A stretch of 64,000 nt of DNA from Isosphaeraceae bacterium (GTDB lineage: Bacteria > Planctomycetota > Planctomycetia > Isosphaerales > Isosphaeraceae). Shown here piece by piece: positions 44,232 to 54,001 of the stretch. A model generated the notes under the pieces. The model saw nothing but the letters and a program-made list of their open reading frames with translations. It was not told the DNA's origin and did no database searches. The first letter of the stretch is position 1, and each line of letters begins with the position of its first letter. The position numbers and the translations under genes are program-made. The stretch lies in NCBI GenBank assembly GCA_025356475.1, contig JANXSX010000032.1, positions 31,681 to 95,680 of the forward strand, written 5' to 3'.

Positions 44232-46802
44232 ATGAACCAAACGACCAACAGGCGCGTCCTGCTCGCCCTCGTTGTCCAACTTGCGTTTATCACAGCAGGT
44301 GGTCATGCAGAGGAGCCCCTCACCCCCACCTCGTGGAAACCAGATCCGGTGGGCTTCGAGACGATCGCCAAGCCCTTCTTGGCGGACTACTGTGCAAAAT
44401 GTCACACTGGCCCCAAAGTCAAGGGGGATTTCTCGATCGAGAAACACCTGCCGAACGACTTTTTCGACCGGGCAGCCCTTGAACGTTGGAACGAAGTCGT
44501 AGACGTTCTCAATAGTCACGACATGCCACCTCAGAAGTCGAAGCAGCCTCCGGCACCTGAGGTGGCGGGGTTCGTCGATTGGATCACTGCTCAATCGGTA
44601 AACGCCGAGATGTTCCGCAGAGATCGCCCTGTGGTCTTGCGCCGACTCAATCGACACGAGTACCGCAACACGATTCGCGACCTGATCGGAGTCGATTTCG
44701 ATGTCTCCGGCTTCCCTCAAGACCCTCCAGCCGGCGGATTTGATAATAATGGTAGCGCATTGACGATGTCGCCATTCCAGATGGAGCTTTACCTCAACTC
44801 CGCTCGACAGATCCTTGACCGGGCTCTCGTCAAAGGCAAGAAACCTCCCACAATCCGTTGGCATTTCGCGCCGAAGGCGAGTCCAGATGCCGATCGGCGA
44901 AGGATTCGACTCGACGATCGGAATAACGCCATTCTCAACGGTGGTAACAACAAAGAAGACAAAGGTTACATTGTTGTACGGTCTGATTCCTGGGACAAAG
45001 GGGTGAATGCACGCGACTTTCGCGTTCCTGTCGAGGGGCTCTACGCAGTACGGCTCCACGCTTGGGGGCGGATTCCAACTCGTCAAGACGTGGTCGCTTC
45101 CGCACAAAGGGCCCTTGAAACCCGCAAGGCAGACCAGGATAAGTCGAACCCTAAAGGGAAAGCGTCGAGCCTTCAGCAGTTCGAGCAGGATCTGAAACAT
45201 TTCCAAACGGACCGGATGTACGACTACGGGCCGCCCCGCGTCAAATTGATTCAACACCTGGGGTCTCAACCGCGAACCGTCGCCGAGTTCGACGTCGATG
45301 GAACAGGCGATCACCCGAAAACTCACGAGTTCCAAGTCCGATTCACAACCGAGTCCGCTGGGATCAACTGGGACTACGCTTACTCCATTCCGAAGGTCCT
45401 CGAGAACTTTTGGATCCAGGGCAATGAGGACTTTGCCCGCCCCGAGATGATGGTCGACTGGTTCGAGATCGAAGGCCCGCTCTATTCGAGTTGGCCACCC
45501 CCATCCCACACAAAGATCCTTCCTGACTCCGCGCTAAAGATCTCTGACCAAGAGGGTTATGCGCGGGTGGTCATCGCTGACTTCATGAAGAAGGCCTATC
45601 GCCGCCCGGTCGACGATGCAGAAATCCTGGCCAAGTTGGCTTTGTTCGATCGCGCCTTGTTAGAATCATCGGATTTCGTTGATGCGATCAAGCGGCCGTT
45701 GACAACGATTCTCAGCTCACCGAATTTCCTCTTCCTTACCGAACCCGCGCGAGATCCGCAGAAGCTCTCGAACCACGAGCTCGCCTCACGCCTGTCGTAC
45801 TTCCTGTGGTCCTCGTCTCCCGATGACGAACTCAGAGCGCTCGCCGATCAAGGACTGCTCGAAACGCCTGAGATCCTTCGCAAGCAAGTTGACCGAATGC
45901 TCGCAGACCCAAAAGCCAGAGCCCTTTCCGAGAATTTCGCATCTCAGTGGCTCGGCCTTCGAGAGGTTGGTGCGAACCCCCCTGCCCCCGACCTCTATCC
46001 TCAATACGACCGTCATCTGGAAACGTCAATTATTGGTGAATCTCAGGGCTTCTTCAACGAAATCTTGAAAAACGACCTAAGCGTGCTCAACTTCATCAAG
46101 TCCGATTTTGTGACAATCAATGAACGACTTGCTCGATTTTATGGCCTCAACGGAGTTAAGGGGGACGGCTTCCGACGACTGGCTGTACCACCAGACTCAC
46201 ATCGGAGCGGGCTCGTAACCCAAGCCTCAATGTTGACAACAACCTCAAATGGGACCCGCACTTCTCCGGTGAAGCGCGGCACCTGGATCCTCAAGAATCT
46301 GCTAGGGACTGACCCAAGATTGCCGGTCGCCAACGTCGGAGAAATCGCCCCAAAAGTACCCGGAATCGACAAAGCCACAGTTCGTCGACGACTGGAGATC
46401 CATCGAGAACTTGAGCAATGTGCTCGTTGTCATTCCAAGATCGACCCGTTGGGCTTCGCCCTCGAGAACTACAACGCCGCAGGTGAGTGGCGCGACCAAG
46501 AAGGCTTTGGGTACAAGGGCAGAGTCGACACCAACGACCCCAAGATTGACGCCTCGTCGATGATGCCCGACGGCACGGCAATCGTTGGTGTGACAGGGTT
46601 GCAGGAAGCTCTCCTCAAGCGCGAGGACCTTTTCCTATCTTGCCTTGCGAAGAAGCTCAGTACGTATGCTTTAGGACGCGAACTCGGCCTTGCGGATCAA
46701 CCGACGATCAAGGCCGAGGTGGCCACGATGAAACGACAAAACTATACCCTGAAATCGCTGATACACGCGATCGTTGCGTCGGACCGATTTGGAACCAAGT
46801 GA
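44232..46802 (+). CDS. DUF1592-group secreted cytochrome-like protein
   Basis: An 856-residue exported protein with the usual order of this planctomycete family: signal peptide (about 1-26), a cytochrome-c-like start with CAKCH (54-58), DUF1587 (LRRLNRHEYRNTIRDLIG), DUF1595 and DUF1592 (SNHELASRLSYFLWSSSPDDEL), DUF1588 (GLVTQASMLTTTSNGTRTSPV and CARCHSKIDPLGFALENY) and a C-terminal DUF1585 (LSTYALGREL). Two CxxCH sites suggest haem binding. The DUF1552 gene follows 18 bases later, the standard partner. The ATG follows AGG at eight bases. Confidence 0.92.
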   Translation: MNQTTNRRVLLALVVQLAFITAGGHAEEPLTPTSWKPDPVGFETIAKPFLADYCAKCHTGPKVKGDFSIEKHLPNDFFDRAALERWNEVVDVLNSHDMPPQKSKQPPAPEVAGFVDWITAQSVNAEMFRRDRPVVLRRLNRHEYRNTIRDLIGVDFDVSGFPQDPPAGGFDNNGSALTMSPFQMELYLNSARQILDRALVKGKKPPTIRWHFAPKASPDADRRRIRLDDRNNAILNGGNNKEDKGYIVVRSDSWDKGVNARDFRVPVEGLYAVRLHAWGRIPTRQDVVASAQRALETRKADQDKSNPKGKASSLQQFEQDLKHFQTDRMYDYGPPRVKLIQHLGSQPRTVAEFDVDGTGDHPKTHEFQVRFTTESAGINWDYAYSIPKVLENFWIQGNEDFARPEMMVDWFEIEGPLYSSWPPPSHTKILPDSALKISDQEGYARVVIADFMKKAYRRPVDDAEILAKLALFDRALLESSDFVDAIKRPLTTILSSPNFLFLTEPARDPQKLSNHELASRLSYFLWSSSPDDELRALADQGLLETPEILRKQVDRMLADPKARALSENFASQWLGLREVGANPPAPDLYPQYDRHLETSIIGESQGFFNEILKNDLSVLNFIKSDFVTINERLARFYGLNGVKGDGFRRLAVPPDSHRSGLVTQASMLTTTSNGTRTSPVKRGTWILKNLLGTDPRLPVANVGEIAPKVPGIDKATVRRRLEIHRELEQCARCHSKIDPLGFALENYNAAGEWRDQEGFGYKGRVDTNDPKIDASSMMPDGTAIVGVTGLQEALLKREDLFLSCLAKKLSTYALGRELGLADQPTIKAEVATMKRQNYTLKSLIHAIVASDRFGTK

Positions 46803-46820
46803 TACTCTGGGAGTCCTGTC

Positions 46821-48155
46821 ATGCATCGACCGCTCTCACGTCGCCACCTGCTTCGAGGGCTGGGAGTCAGCCTTGCTCTCCCTTATCTCGACGCCATGCG
46901 TGCTCCAAGCCAAGCCGCAGACTCGACGTTCAAACCCTGGCCCAAATCCAACGTTGTCCAACCGAGAATAATCTGCTGTTACATTCCAAACGGAGTGAAC
47001 ATTGAAGAATGGGTTCCCAAAGACACGGGTGTCAATTATCAACTCTCGCCAACTCTCAAGGTTCTCGAAGATTTGAGGAATGAATTCACCGTGATTTCGG
47101 GCCTGGGACACCCCAGGGCTCAAGGGGGGCATAGCGGTGCCGATACCTGGCTAACGGGGGCTGACCTCAAGAGTAAGCCAGGTGCCGATTACTCCAATGG
47201 CCTCTCGGCTGACCAACTCGTGGCTTCTGTTCATGGAAAGCTGACCAGGTTCCCCTCGCTCCAGCTTTCCGACAGCTCGGGCACGGGTGCCGCTGGTCAT
47301 TCGCACACCTTGTCGTTCGATCGCAATGGCACACCCCTGCCCGCTGAGAATTCGCCAAGTCGTCTGTTCGAACGGCTTTTCGTGCCTGACTCGGCTGGCG
47401 ATCGGACGGCGACCTTGAAGCGATACGCCGAACGCAGGTCGATCCTTGATGAGATTGCGTCCGAGTCGAAAGCCCTCGACCGACGGCTCGGGGGTTCAGA
47501 TCGACAGAAACTTGAGGAGTATTTGTCCTCAGTCCGGGAGACGGAGACCCAGGTTGAACACCTGCAACGCTGGGTCGATGTTCGCAAGCCAAAAGTGCCC
47601 CAAACCGACCTGTTACTCTCCAGTCAGCCGCTGAACGCTCACGATCGGGCGATGTGGCTCGATGTAATGCTGGATCTGACCTATCTGGCGTTCGTCACCG
47701 ATTTGACCCGGGTGATCACCTTTGAGTGGTCACGTGAGGCAGGCGGCTTTGGTGGCGCAGGAGAGAACCACCACGAGCTTTCACACCACGGTGGTGATCC
47801 CGGGATGCTGAGCAAACTCGGCACGATCGACCGATTTCACCTGAGCAAACTTAAGAGGTTAATGTCCCTGCTCAAGTTCACCCGGGAGGGCCCAGGATCC
47901 ATGCTCGATAACACGATGCTTCTCTTCGGCTCAGGGATGAATTCTGGAGCGGGTGGCGAGCACTCGCCGCAGAATCTACCCCTACTGGTGGCCGGTGGGG
48001 CAAAGCTCGGGCTGAAGCATAACCAGCACCTGGCCTTCAAGCCGGACCGACAACCACCACTGAACAATGTCTTACTGGCATTGATTCAGCGAATGGGGCT
48101 TCCCGCGAACACGTTCGGAGACTCGACAGGATCTCTGACTGGTATGGAGATCTGA
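46821..48155 (+). CDS. DUF1552-family secreted protein
   Basis: A 444-residue protein with a twin-arginine-type start (LSRRHLLRGLGVSLALPYLDAM) and the DUF1552 body: CYIPNGVNIEEWVP, EFTVISGLGHPRAQGGHSGADTWLTG, and LFGSGMNSGAGGEHSPQNLPLL. The family is predicted to resemble DUF1501 and act in the periplasm with its DUF1592-type partner encoded directly upstream. GGGAG lies eight bases before the ATG. Confidence 0.92.
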   Translation: MHRPLSRRHLLRGLGVSLALPYLDAMRAPSQAADSTFKPWPKSNVVQPRIICCYIPNGVNIEEWVPKDTGVNYQLSPTLKVLEDLRNEFTVISGLGHPRAQGGHSGADTWLTGADLKSKPGADYSNGLSADQLVASVHGKLTRFPSLQLSDSSGTGAAGHSHTLSFDRNGTPLPAENSPSRLFERLFVPDSAGDRTATLKRYAERRSILDEIASESKALDRRLGGSDRQKLEEYLSSVRETETQVEHLQRWVDVRKPKVPQTDLLLSSQPLNAHDRAMWLDVMLDLTYLAFVTDLTRVITFEWSREAGGFGGAGENHHELSHHGGDPGMLSKLGTIDRFHLSKLKRLMSLLKFTREGPGSMLDNTMLLFGSGMNSGAGGEHSPQNLPLLVAGGAKLGLKHNQHLAFKPDRQPPLNNVLLALIQRMGLPANTFGDSTGSLTGMEI

Positions 48156-48186
48156 CCGCACTGCAAGTTCGCGAATCGCGGTGGAA

Positions 48187-48411
48187 CTAGTGCGAGAGTT
48201 GGAGCAATTGTGCTTCTTCAAGGATCATCCGCCAAGCCTCAACTCGTGATCGCGACGACCTCTGAATTTTCGTCCTTCGTCTTCGGCCAAGGACAATCCA
48301 GAGCGGACTGCCCAACACCTCGTTAAAGGCGACCTCCTGGGCACTCCAGCCTTCAAGGTTAAGTTTGGCCATTATCTCAAGGATCTCACGCGATTGCTCA
48401 GAGGATTGCAT
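48187..48411 (-). CDS. Small hypothetical protein
   Basis: A 74-residue frame (MQSSEQSREILEIMAKLNLEG, then EVLGSPLWIVLGRRRRTKI and RSRVEAWRMILEEAQ). The WRMILEEA end and the sequence bias suggest a real small protein, but no family is recognised. The ATG at 48411 has only a partial AGAGGA-like sequence upstream. Confidence 0.45.
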   Translation of the reverse strand: MQSSEQSREILEIMAKLNLEGWSAQEVAFNEVLGSPLWIVLGRRRRTKIQRSSRSRVEAWRMILEEAQLLQLSH

Positions 48412-48782
48412 ATGGGTACGACCTGTCTTGCCGCCCGAGGTTGTACGCGAGTGTGAAACTCTTGAAAACCAGGGGATTCGATCTTGTGGAAGCACCGAAA
48501 AGCAAGTTGGATGTAGATTTCGTTATTGGTAAGCGATTACGTCCTACTCACACCCCAACAAAAGGACCTTACGACTACGCGGGGATGCCGTCGCGTGACA
48601 GTTCCTTCAAAAAAAATTCCGGATCTAGATCTGTTTACCGGATGTGAGCCCCCTGATCGGTCGTTACGACCCATCCCCTACGTCCCGAGCCCCGGAGTTA
48701 CTTAGGGCTCGATTTGACCGGGATCACTTGCGTACCTTACGATACCCCTAGAATACGGAACGAGTCGTGGGGCTTGCAACTG
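48412..48782. other. Non-coding stretch before the solute-binding protein gene
   Basis: No convincing frame. It contains a candidate promoter at 48714-48743 and a run of eight A near 48609. Confidence 0.5.
48714..48743 (+). promoter_or_regulatory. Candidate promoter for the solute-binding protein gene
   Basis: TTGACC (48714-48719) and TACGAT (48738-48743) are separated by 18 bases. The next start codon is 40 bases beyond. Confidence 0.4.
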
Positions 48783-50294
48783 ATGAAACATTCGGATTGT
48801 TACATCATTGCGATCGTCTTGGCAATGGGATTGGGCTGCGGGACGTCTGAAGCACCAATCCCAGTTGGCCAGGCCGCAACTTTCTCGGGAATCAATCTCA
48901 AGGTCGCGGCGTTCGGTGACGCCTCTCTCATTCCGGCGCTGAATGCCCAACGGGGAGAGTGGGAGGCGACCCGCAAAACCACCGCAATCGTCACGACGGA
49001 GTCGATTAATGCTGACTCGCTCACGGGAATCGATGTCATCGTCTTTCCTGGTGACCGTCTGGGAGAGCTTGTCGATTTAGGCGCTTTGGCGATCCTGCCC
49101 GACGCCCTAGTCCGGCCCATTCCGTCGTCGTCGTCGTCAGAGATCTCTGGCACCCCCAAACCCTTAACATCCGAGACACTCTCTGACGACCCCCTCAAAT
49201 TCGACGATGTACTGACGGGGTTCAAGGATTTCGTCACTAAGTATGGTAACGACCGAATGGGACTTCCGCTCGGCTCCTCCGCCTTGGTACTCGTGATAAA
49301 CCAGGGATTGCTGGAGCAGGCGAAGGTCGGGCTCAGAGGTCCCAAAACCTGGAAAGATCTCGACACGTTGGCCACCGCCCTCCATGCGGGAGAGATCGCC
49401 GGCATCGCCTTGGCCCTTGGCGACGATCCCGAGGGCGTCGGCAACACGATTTTTTTGGCAAGGGCCGCAGCTTTGGGCCAGCACAAGGACCAGTTCTCCT
49501 TCCTGTTCGATGCCGACACGATGACACCGCGGATTGCATCGCCCCCGTTTGTCGAAGCCCTCCAGGGACTTGTCGAACTGGGTAAGACCGGCCCAGCCGG
49601 TGCCCTCAATTTTGATGCGAACGCGGCGAGAGCTGCGTTTCGTACCGGCAAAGTCGGTCTGCTGATTGATCGAGCGGAACGAGCGGAAACGTGGGCCGGG
49701 GGATTCCCGATCGTGGTCGCACATCTGCCTGGTTCTGAACGCGTTTACGACCCAGCCTCCAAGTCCTGGGAGACCGTCAAGCCTCTGAACAACCCAACCT
49801 ATTTGCCAACAGGGGGTGGGTGGTTAGTCGGTATTGCTGCCTCAACACAGGGAAAGCGTCGGGATGCGGCACTCGACTTTGCGTCTTACCTCGCCACACC
49901 CGAAATCGCGAGTCGGGTGCGTACGATGAAGGCCAGCCCGATGCTCCCCGCTCGCAATACCCAGCTCACCGGAGGTCTCCCCGATCCCAAGTCCTCGGCC
50001 GGAGTGGATTCGAGGGCATGGTCAGAAGCTGTCGCCTCAACATTGACGGCAGGGCGGATCATTCCAGGGCTACGAATTCCTGACGCTTCAGGTTATCTCG
50101 CGGATCTGAGCAAGGCGCGAGTCTCGGCAACCCATGGTGAGCCGGTACAGGCCGCGCTGGAAACTGCGGCCAAAGCCTGGGACGATCGGAGCCTGCAACT
50201 CGGTAGAGATCGTCAACTCTGGCACTACCGTCGAAGTTTGAATCGGCTAGCGACCAAACCCCAGCCCCCCGAGCGCCCAACAAGGACTCCGTGA
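48783..50294 (+). CDS. Extracellular solute-binding protein (lipoprotein)
   Basis: A 503-residue ABC-type family 1 substrate-binding protein. The N-terminus has a lipobox-like LGLGC (Cys at about 20), after a hydrophobic run. Binding-protein features include IDVIVFPGDRLGELVDLGAL, LPLGSSALVLVINQGLLEQ, and ALDFASYLATPEIASR in the C-terminal lobe. It should bind a sugar or similar solute at the cell surface. No transporter permease or ATPase lies near, which is unusual. ATG at 48783 is chosen because the hydrophobic signal begins there; 48714 would lengthen it. The next gene starts one base after its stop. Confidence 0.85.
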   Translation: MKHSDCYIIAIVLAMGLGCGTSEAPIPVGQAATFSGINLKVAAFGDASLIPALNAQRGEWEATRKTTAIVTTESINADSLTGIDVIVFPGDRLGELVDLGALAILPDALVRPIPSSSSSEISGTPKPLTSETLSDDPLKFDDVLTGFKDFVTKYGNDRMGLPLGSSALVLVINQGLLEQAKVGLRGPKTWKDLDTLATALHAGEIAGIALALGDDPEGVGNTIFLARAAALGQHKDQFSFLFDADTMTPRIASPPFVEALQGLVELGKTGPAGALNFDANAARAAFRTGKVGLLIDRAERAETWAGGFPIVVAHLPGSERVYDPASKSWETVKPLNNPTYLPTGGGWLVGIAASTQGKRRDAALDFASYLATPEIASRVRTMKASPMLPARNTQLTGGLPDPKSSAGVDSRAWSEAVASTLTAGRIIPGLRIPDASGYLADLSKARVSATHGEPVQAALETAAKAWDDRSLQLGRDRQLWHYRRSLNRLATKPQPPERPTRTP

Positions 50295-50295
50295 G

Positions 50296-50868
50296 GTGGA
50301 CGAGGCCGAAGGCGAGACGCCGCTAATCCCGACTGACCCCGAGGTCCGCGAACTGCTCGGGCTGTTCGAAGTTCCCGCGTTCGCGCGACGAGGCCATGAC
50401 CTCGAATATGCACTCAAGAGGCTTCGCGAGCGGCTCCAGCGCGAGCGATTGTCGATGCTCGACATGGTTCGACTCCGGCTGAAGCAGTGGTCAACTGTGG
50501 CAACGGGTCCTCACGATTTCGCCCCGTTTCGCTTTCCCGTTGAGCATTACTTCCGGGAACTCAATGAGGAGCTTCCTAACTGGGCCAGGAGTCCAGCTTC
50601 TCCCCGTGCCCGGAGGACGATCGCACAGGACCTGATCGCGAGTGTGGAGCGTTTCAACCGCCGCTGGACGAAATCTCTGAGGGATCTCAACCTGGGAGCG
50701 GTGAATAGCCAGATTGAGCGGTACAATCGCTATTACCTCCTGGAGAAGGAGTGTAGCTTGGGATCGTCCCGGCTCGCTGCTCGGTTCTTCGTACCCCAAG
50801 ATCGACTTTCCGTAGAGTCACTTCTCAGAGAGTTCCCCCTTCTCCCCACCGCGTCGCTGGTCGACTGA
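50296..50868 (+). CDS. Protein of unknown function, coupled to the solute-binding protein gene
   Basis: A 190-residue soluble, basic, mostly helical protein with a GTG start one base after the preceding TGA. It has ELLGLFEVPAFARRGHDLEYALKRL and a C-terminal ERYNRYYLLEKECSLGSSRLAARFF segment. I recognise no family. The tight coupling suggests co-expression with the lipoprotein, but the protein itself has no export signal. Confidence 0.65.
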   Translation: MDEAEGETPLIPTDPEVRELLGLFEVPAFARRGHDLEYALKRLRERLQRERLSMLDMVRLRLKQWSTVATGPHDFAPFRFPVEHYFRELNEELPNWARSPASPRARRTIAQDLIASVERFNRRWTKSLRDLNLGAVNSQIERYNRYYLLEKECSLGSSRLAARFFVPQDRLSVESLLREFPLLPTASLVD

Positions 50869-50881
50869 ACTGGAGACACCC

Positions 50882-52366
50882 TTGGGCGTCTTACTCGCAC
50901 CGTTGCTCCTCATTCCTGCTCTCTTGGGCCTCGCGAAGGCGGAGAATCCTCCGCTCGAATTCGAGGTGACCTATACCGCCGGAGTTCATCCCGGGCCAGT
51001 CACGGCCCGCGTTTATGTCATGCTCGGCCCGAGCCCAAGTTTAGGAATCGGCGAGCCCCGACTCGGTCCCAACTGGTTCAATCCCCAGCCGTTCTTTGCT
51101 GTGGATGCCAAGAATTGGAAGCCTGGTGAGCCCCTGAAAGTTGGGTCTTCGCCACTCAGTACCGGGTTCCCCGGCTCGCTCAATGACATCAATGCCGGCA
51201 AATATGTAGCCCAGGCTGTGATCCGGCTCAACACGGATACGCATTCGCTCGGCGATGGTGAGGGGAACGCCTACAGTCCCGTCTTGACCACGACCCTCGA
51301 TCCTGCCGTGGGAGGAACGATCAAGCTTGAGGTCGACAAGGTTGTTCCCAAGAAGCCGTTCCCTTCCACGGATCGGGTCAAGCTGGTCGAAATTGACAGC
51401 CCAATGCTCTCAGCCTACCTCAAGCGACCGGTGAAGCATCGCGCGGCGGTCGTCCTTCCTGAAGGTGATCTCACCGCAAAGAGGGCGGCCCTCTACATCA
51501 TTCCGGGCTTCGGTGGCGATCACCGGATGGCGTTACGGATCGCGGGAAGCACACGAGCCTCGTATGCAAAAGACTTGATTCGTGTGGTGCTTGACCCCGA
51601 TTGCGGCACCGGCCACCACGTTTTCGCCGATAGCGCGATGAATGGCCCAAGAGGGAAGGCCCTCGTCGAGGAACTCATTCCTCACATCGAAAAAATGTTC
51701 CCTGTCATCGCCGAGCCCTCAGCGCGGTTGCTCAATGGCCATTCCTCCGGGGGTTGGAGCAGCCTATGGCTTCAGGTCACGTATCCCAACTTCTTCGGCG
51801 GAACCTGGTCGACCAGCCCGGACCCGGTCGATTTTCGCGACTTTCAACGGATCAACCTTTATCGTACCGGCGAAAACATGTTCAAAGATGCTAAAGGTGA
51901 ACGTCGACCTTTGGCTCGTCGTGGGAATACTCCGCTCGTCTGGTACGAGGACTTCTCACGGATGGAAGACGTGATCGGCGACGGTGGGCAACTTCGTTCG
52001 TTCGAAGCGGTTTTCAGCCCAATTGGACCCGACGGCCAAGCCCTGCGGGCCTGGGATCGCAAGACGGGATTGATCGATACCGCAGTCACAAAAGCCTGGG
52101 AAGCATACGACATCCGTCTCGTTCTTGAAAAGGACTGGGCGACTTTGGGTCCAAAGCTTAAAGGCAAGTTGCATGTGTATACGGGTGATCTTGACACATT
52201 CTACCTTGAAGGGGCTGTTATGCTCCTCAAAGAGTCTCTAACCAAGCTCGGTAGCGACGCATCTGTCGAAATCTATCCAGGGAAAGACCATGGCAGCATT
52301 CTTGATGCGGCACTGAACGCTCGTCTCGATAGCGAGATGAAGGCAACCGTGGAGGCCCGCAAGTGA
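50882..52366 (+). CDS. Exported alpha/beta-hydrolase, putative esterase
   Basis: A 494-residue secreted protein. It has a signal peptide (VLLAPLLLIPALLGLAKA) and an N-terminal beta domain, and the GxSxG nucleophile elbow is GHSSGG with S288. YIIPGFGGDH appears earlier, and GKDHGSIL near the C-terminus gives the His of the triad. Feruloyl- or acetyl-esterase-like members share the layout, but the substrate cannot be fixed. The TTG start at 50882 lies seven bases after GGAG, so it is preferred. It overlaps the next gene by four bases (GTGA). Confidence 0.82.
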   Translation: MGVLLAPLLLIPALLGLAKAENPPLEFEVTYTAGVHPGPVTARVYVMLGPSPSLGIGEPRLGPNWFNPQPFFAVDAKNWKPGEPLKVGSSPLSTGFPGSLNDINAGKYVAQAVIRLNTDTHSLGDGEGNAYSPVLTTTLDPAVGGTIKLEVDKVVPKKPFPSTDRVKLVEIDSPMLSAYLKRPVKHRAAVVLPEGDLTAKRAALYIIPGFGGDHRMALRIAGSTRASYAKDLIRVVLDPDCGTGHHVFADSAMNGPRGKALVEELIPHIEKMFPVIAEPSARLLNGHSSGGWSSLWLQVTYPNFFGGTWSTSPDPVDFRDFQRINLYRTGENMFKDAKGERRPLARRGNTPLVWYEDFSRMEDVIGDGGQLRSFEAVFSPIGPDGQALRAWDRKTGLIDTAVTKAWEAYDIRLVLEKDWATLGPKLKGKLHVYTGDLDTFYLEGAVMLLKESLTKLGSDASVEIYPGKDHGSILDAALNARLDSEMKATVEARK

Positions 52367-53016
52367 GCCGACTGATCCAGGGAGTGATCTTCGATATGGA
52401 CGGGGTGCTCGTCCACTCGGAACCCTTCATCGCCGAGGCTGCGATCCAAATGTTTGCTGAGAAAGGGATGGCGGTCCAGGCTTCGGAGTTCCGCCCATTC
52501 GTCGGGATGGGAGAGGATCGCTTCTTGGGTGGAGTCGCTGAAAGCCGTGGCATCCGACTCGATTTGACTCGCGACAAGGCGCGCACTTATGACCTGTACC
52601 TCGATTCGATCCATGGGCGATTGAAACCGCTCCCCGGAGTGCTCGAATTTGTCGCCAAGTGTCGGGCTCTAGGCCTGAAAATCGCTGTAGCCTCAAGTGC
52701 GGATTCGGTTAAAGTCGAGGGAAATCTTCACGAGATCGGTCTTAGCCCCTCGACGTTCGACGCGATCGTCAGCGGTAGTGAGGTCGAGCGAAAAAAGCCA
52801 GCGCCCGACATCTTTCTCGAAGCTGCTCGCCGCTTGGGCCTTGATTCGAATCGCTGCCTGGTCGTCGAGGACGCCGTGGCGGGAGTCGCCGCTGCCAAGT
52901 CGGCAGGGAGCCGTTGCCTGGGCCTCACGACGACCTTCGCTGCGGAACAGCTTGGGGCTGCCGATTGGGTTGCGCCTGACCTGGCGACCGCGCCCCAAGC
53001 CGTTCTCGAATGGTAA
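52363..53016 (+). CDS. HAD-family hydrolase, beta-phosphoglucomutase-like
   Basis: A 217-residue HAD subfamily IA protein. Motif I is FDMDGVLVHSE (nucleophile D11, acid D13), motif II VASSAD, motif III Lys in SEVERKKPAPDIF and motif IV in VVEDAVAGVAAAKSAG. It would dephosphorylate or isomerise a sugar phosphate. Its GTG start lies within the stop of the upstream esterase gene, suggesting co-translation with it. A beta-phosphoglucomutase role is possible, and a plain phosphatase is equally likely. Confidence 0.88.
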   Translation: MSRLIQGVIFDMDGVLVHSEPFIAEAAIQMFAEKGMAVQASEFRPFVGMGEDRFLGGVAESRGIRLDLTRDKARTYDLYLDSIHGRLKPLPGVLEFVAKCRALGLKIAVASSADSVKVEGNLHEIGLSPSTFDAIVSGSEVERKKPAPDIFLEAARRLGLDSNRCLVVEDAVAGVAAAKSAGSRCLGLTTTFAAEQLGAADWVAPDLATAPQAVLEW

Positions 53017-53062
53017 CGATTCGAACAACACACAAATGAGAATGTACTGGAGTCTCTGACCC

Positions 53063-53947
53063 ATGCCGGTGCTCGACCGCGAGGAATACATCGAGCAAGC
53101 CTATTTCTTGCACGCCTTTCGTGAGCGAGTGCTTGATGGGCTCCCGTCACAGGAAGTCCTGGCGCGAATCGGCGAAGAACTTCTTGCGACGACCCGGTTG
53201 CCGATAGCGGTTTCGTTTCTCCACGCCGAGATCAAGGCGAACGGGCTGATCGGGCCGGCTATGGAACGCCTGGCCCACTATTTCACCCCCTTCCAGGCGT
53301 ACGTCATCAGCCAGGCTGAAGCCGATTTTACCCGATTTCCGATGGATCAAGCCTTGCTGATTCTCGAACGCGAGGCGAAGTTCAAGGGTGAGGCCCCTAC
53401 CCCGGCAGGTCTCTTCGTTTACCAGTTCGAGGCCCTCTCACGCAACCGACTCGGATACATCAAAGGACTCGCCGCCATGGCGAAAGACCCTCATTATAGC
53501 GACGACTGGCGTGACTACATCTTGACTTTGATGCACCGCATTGGTGACGTCGATTTTGCGGACCTCATCTTCATTCGTTCTAGCTTCTTCCTCACCGAAC
53601 GACGTAAACGCGATCCGGAGTACATCCCCAAGTTCCCCACCTTGTTCGGCGAAAAAGAGGGCAAGATCGCCAGGGCAAATCGGGGACGCGACCCCATGTA
53701 TCTGTTCTCAGCCCTCCAACGTCAGTTGGGATACCCTGAGGTTCCTCGGCCCCGTCGACCGGAAGAGTCCGAGGCCAGGATCGCACTCCTCGAACTGCGA
53801 GTCTCCCAGCTTGAAAACCGCCTCAAAGCCGCAGAGCATGAACTCCACAACGACCTCGATATTTCCCAGTTTGCGGTCAAGCCTGAAGAGACCGCCGGGG
53901 CACCAACCGGCTGGGGCACCAGGACGATTGATCTGGACCAATCATGA
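53063..53947 (+). CDS. Conserved-looking protein of unknown function with C-terminal coiled coil
   Basis: A 294-residue soluble protein. Most of it is alpha-helical (EEYIEQAYFLHAFRERVLDGL at the start); about residues 235-265 form a heptad-like coiled coil (EARIALLELRVSQLENRLKAAEHELH). I recognise no domain or catalytic motif. GGAG lies ten bases before the ATG. It sits 46 bases after the HAD gene and ahead of a small membrane protein gene, so it may be part of the same transcript. Confidence 0.72.
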   Translation: MPVLDREEYIEQAYFLHAFRERVLDGLPSQEVLARIGEELLATTRLPIAVSFLHAEIKANGLIGPAMERLAHYFTPFQAYVISQAEADFTRFPMDQALLILEREAKFKGEAPTPAGLFVYQFEALSRNRLGYIKGLAAMAKDPHYSDDWRDYILTLMHRIGDVDFADLIFIRSSFFLTERRKRDPEYIPKFPTLFGEKEGKIARANRGRDPMYLFSALQRQLGYPEVPRPRRPEESEARIALLELRVSQLENRLKAAEHELHNDLDISQFAVKPEETAGAPTGWGTRTIDLDQS

Positions 53948-54001
53948 TAGACCACCCACGAATCCTCTTTGATCGCAAGTGTCACAAGACGGAGGAAACC
54001 C

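Noticed and set aside
43977..45509. A 510-codon minus-strand open frame
   Set aside because: It lies antisense to the DUF1592-type gene and the start of the DUF1549 gene, both with strong family motifs. It has no recognisable domain.
48800..49651. A 283-codon minus-strand open frame
   Set aside because: It is antisense to the solute-binding lipoprotein gene and rich in Ser/Pro/Arg, as expected for a shadow frame.
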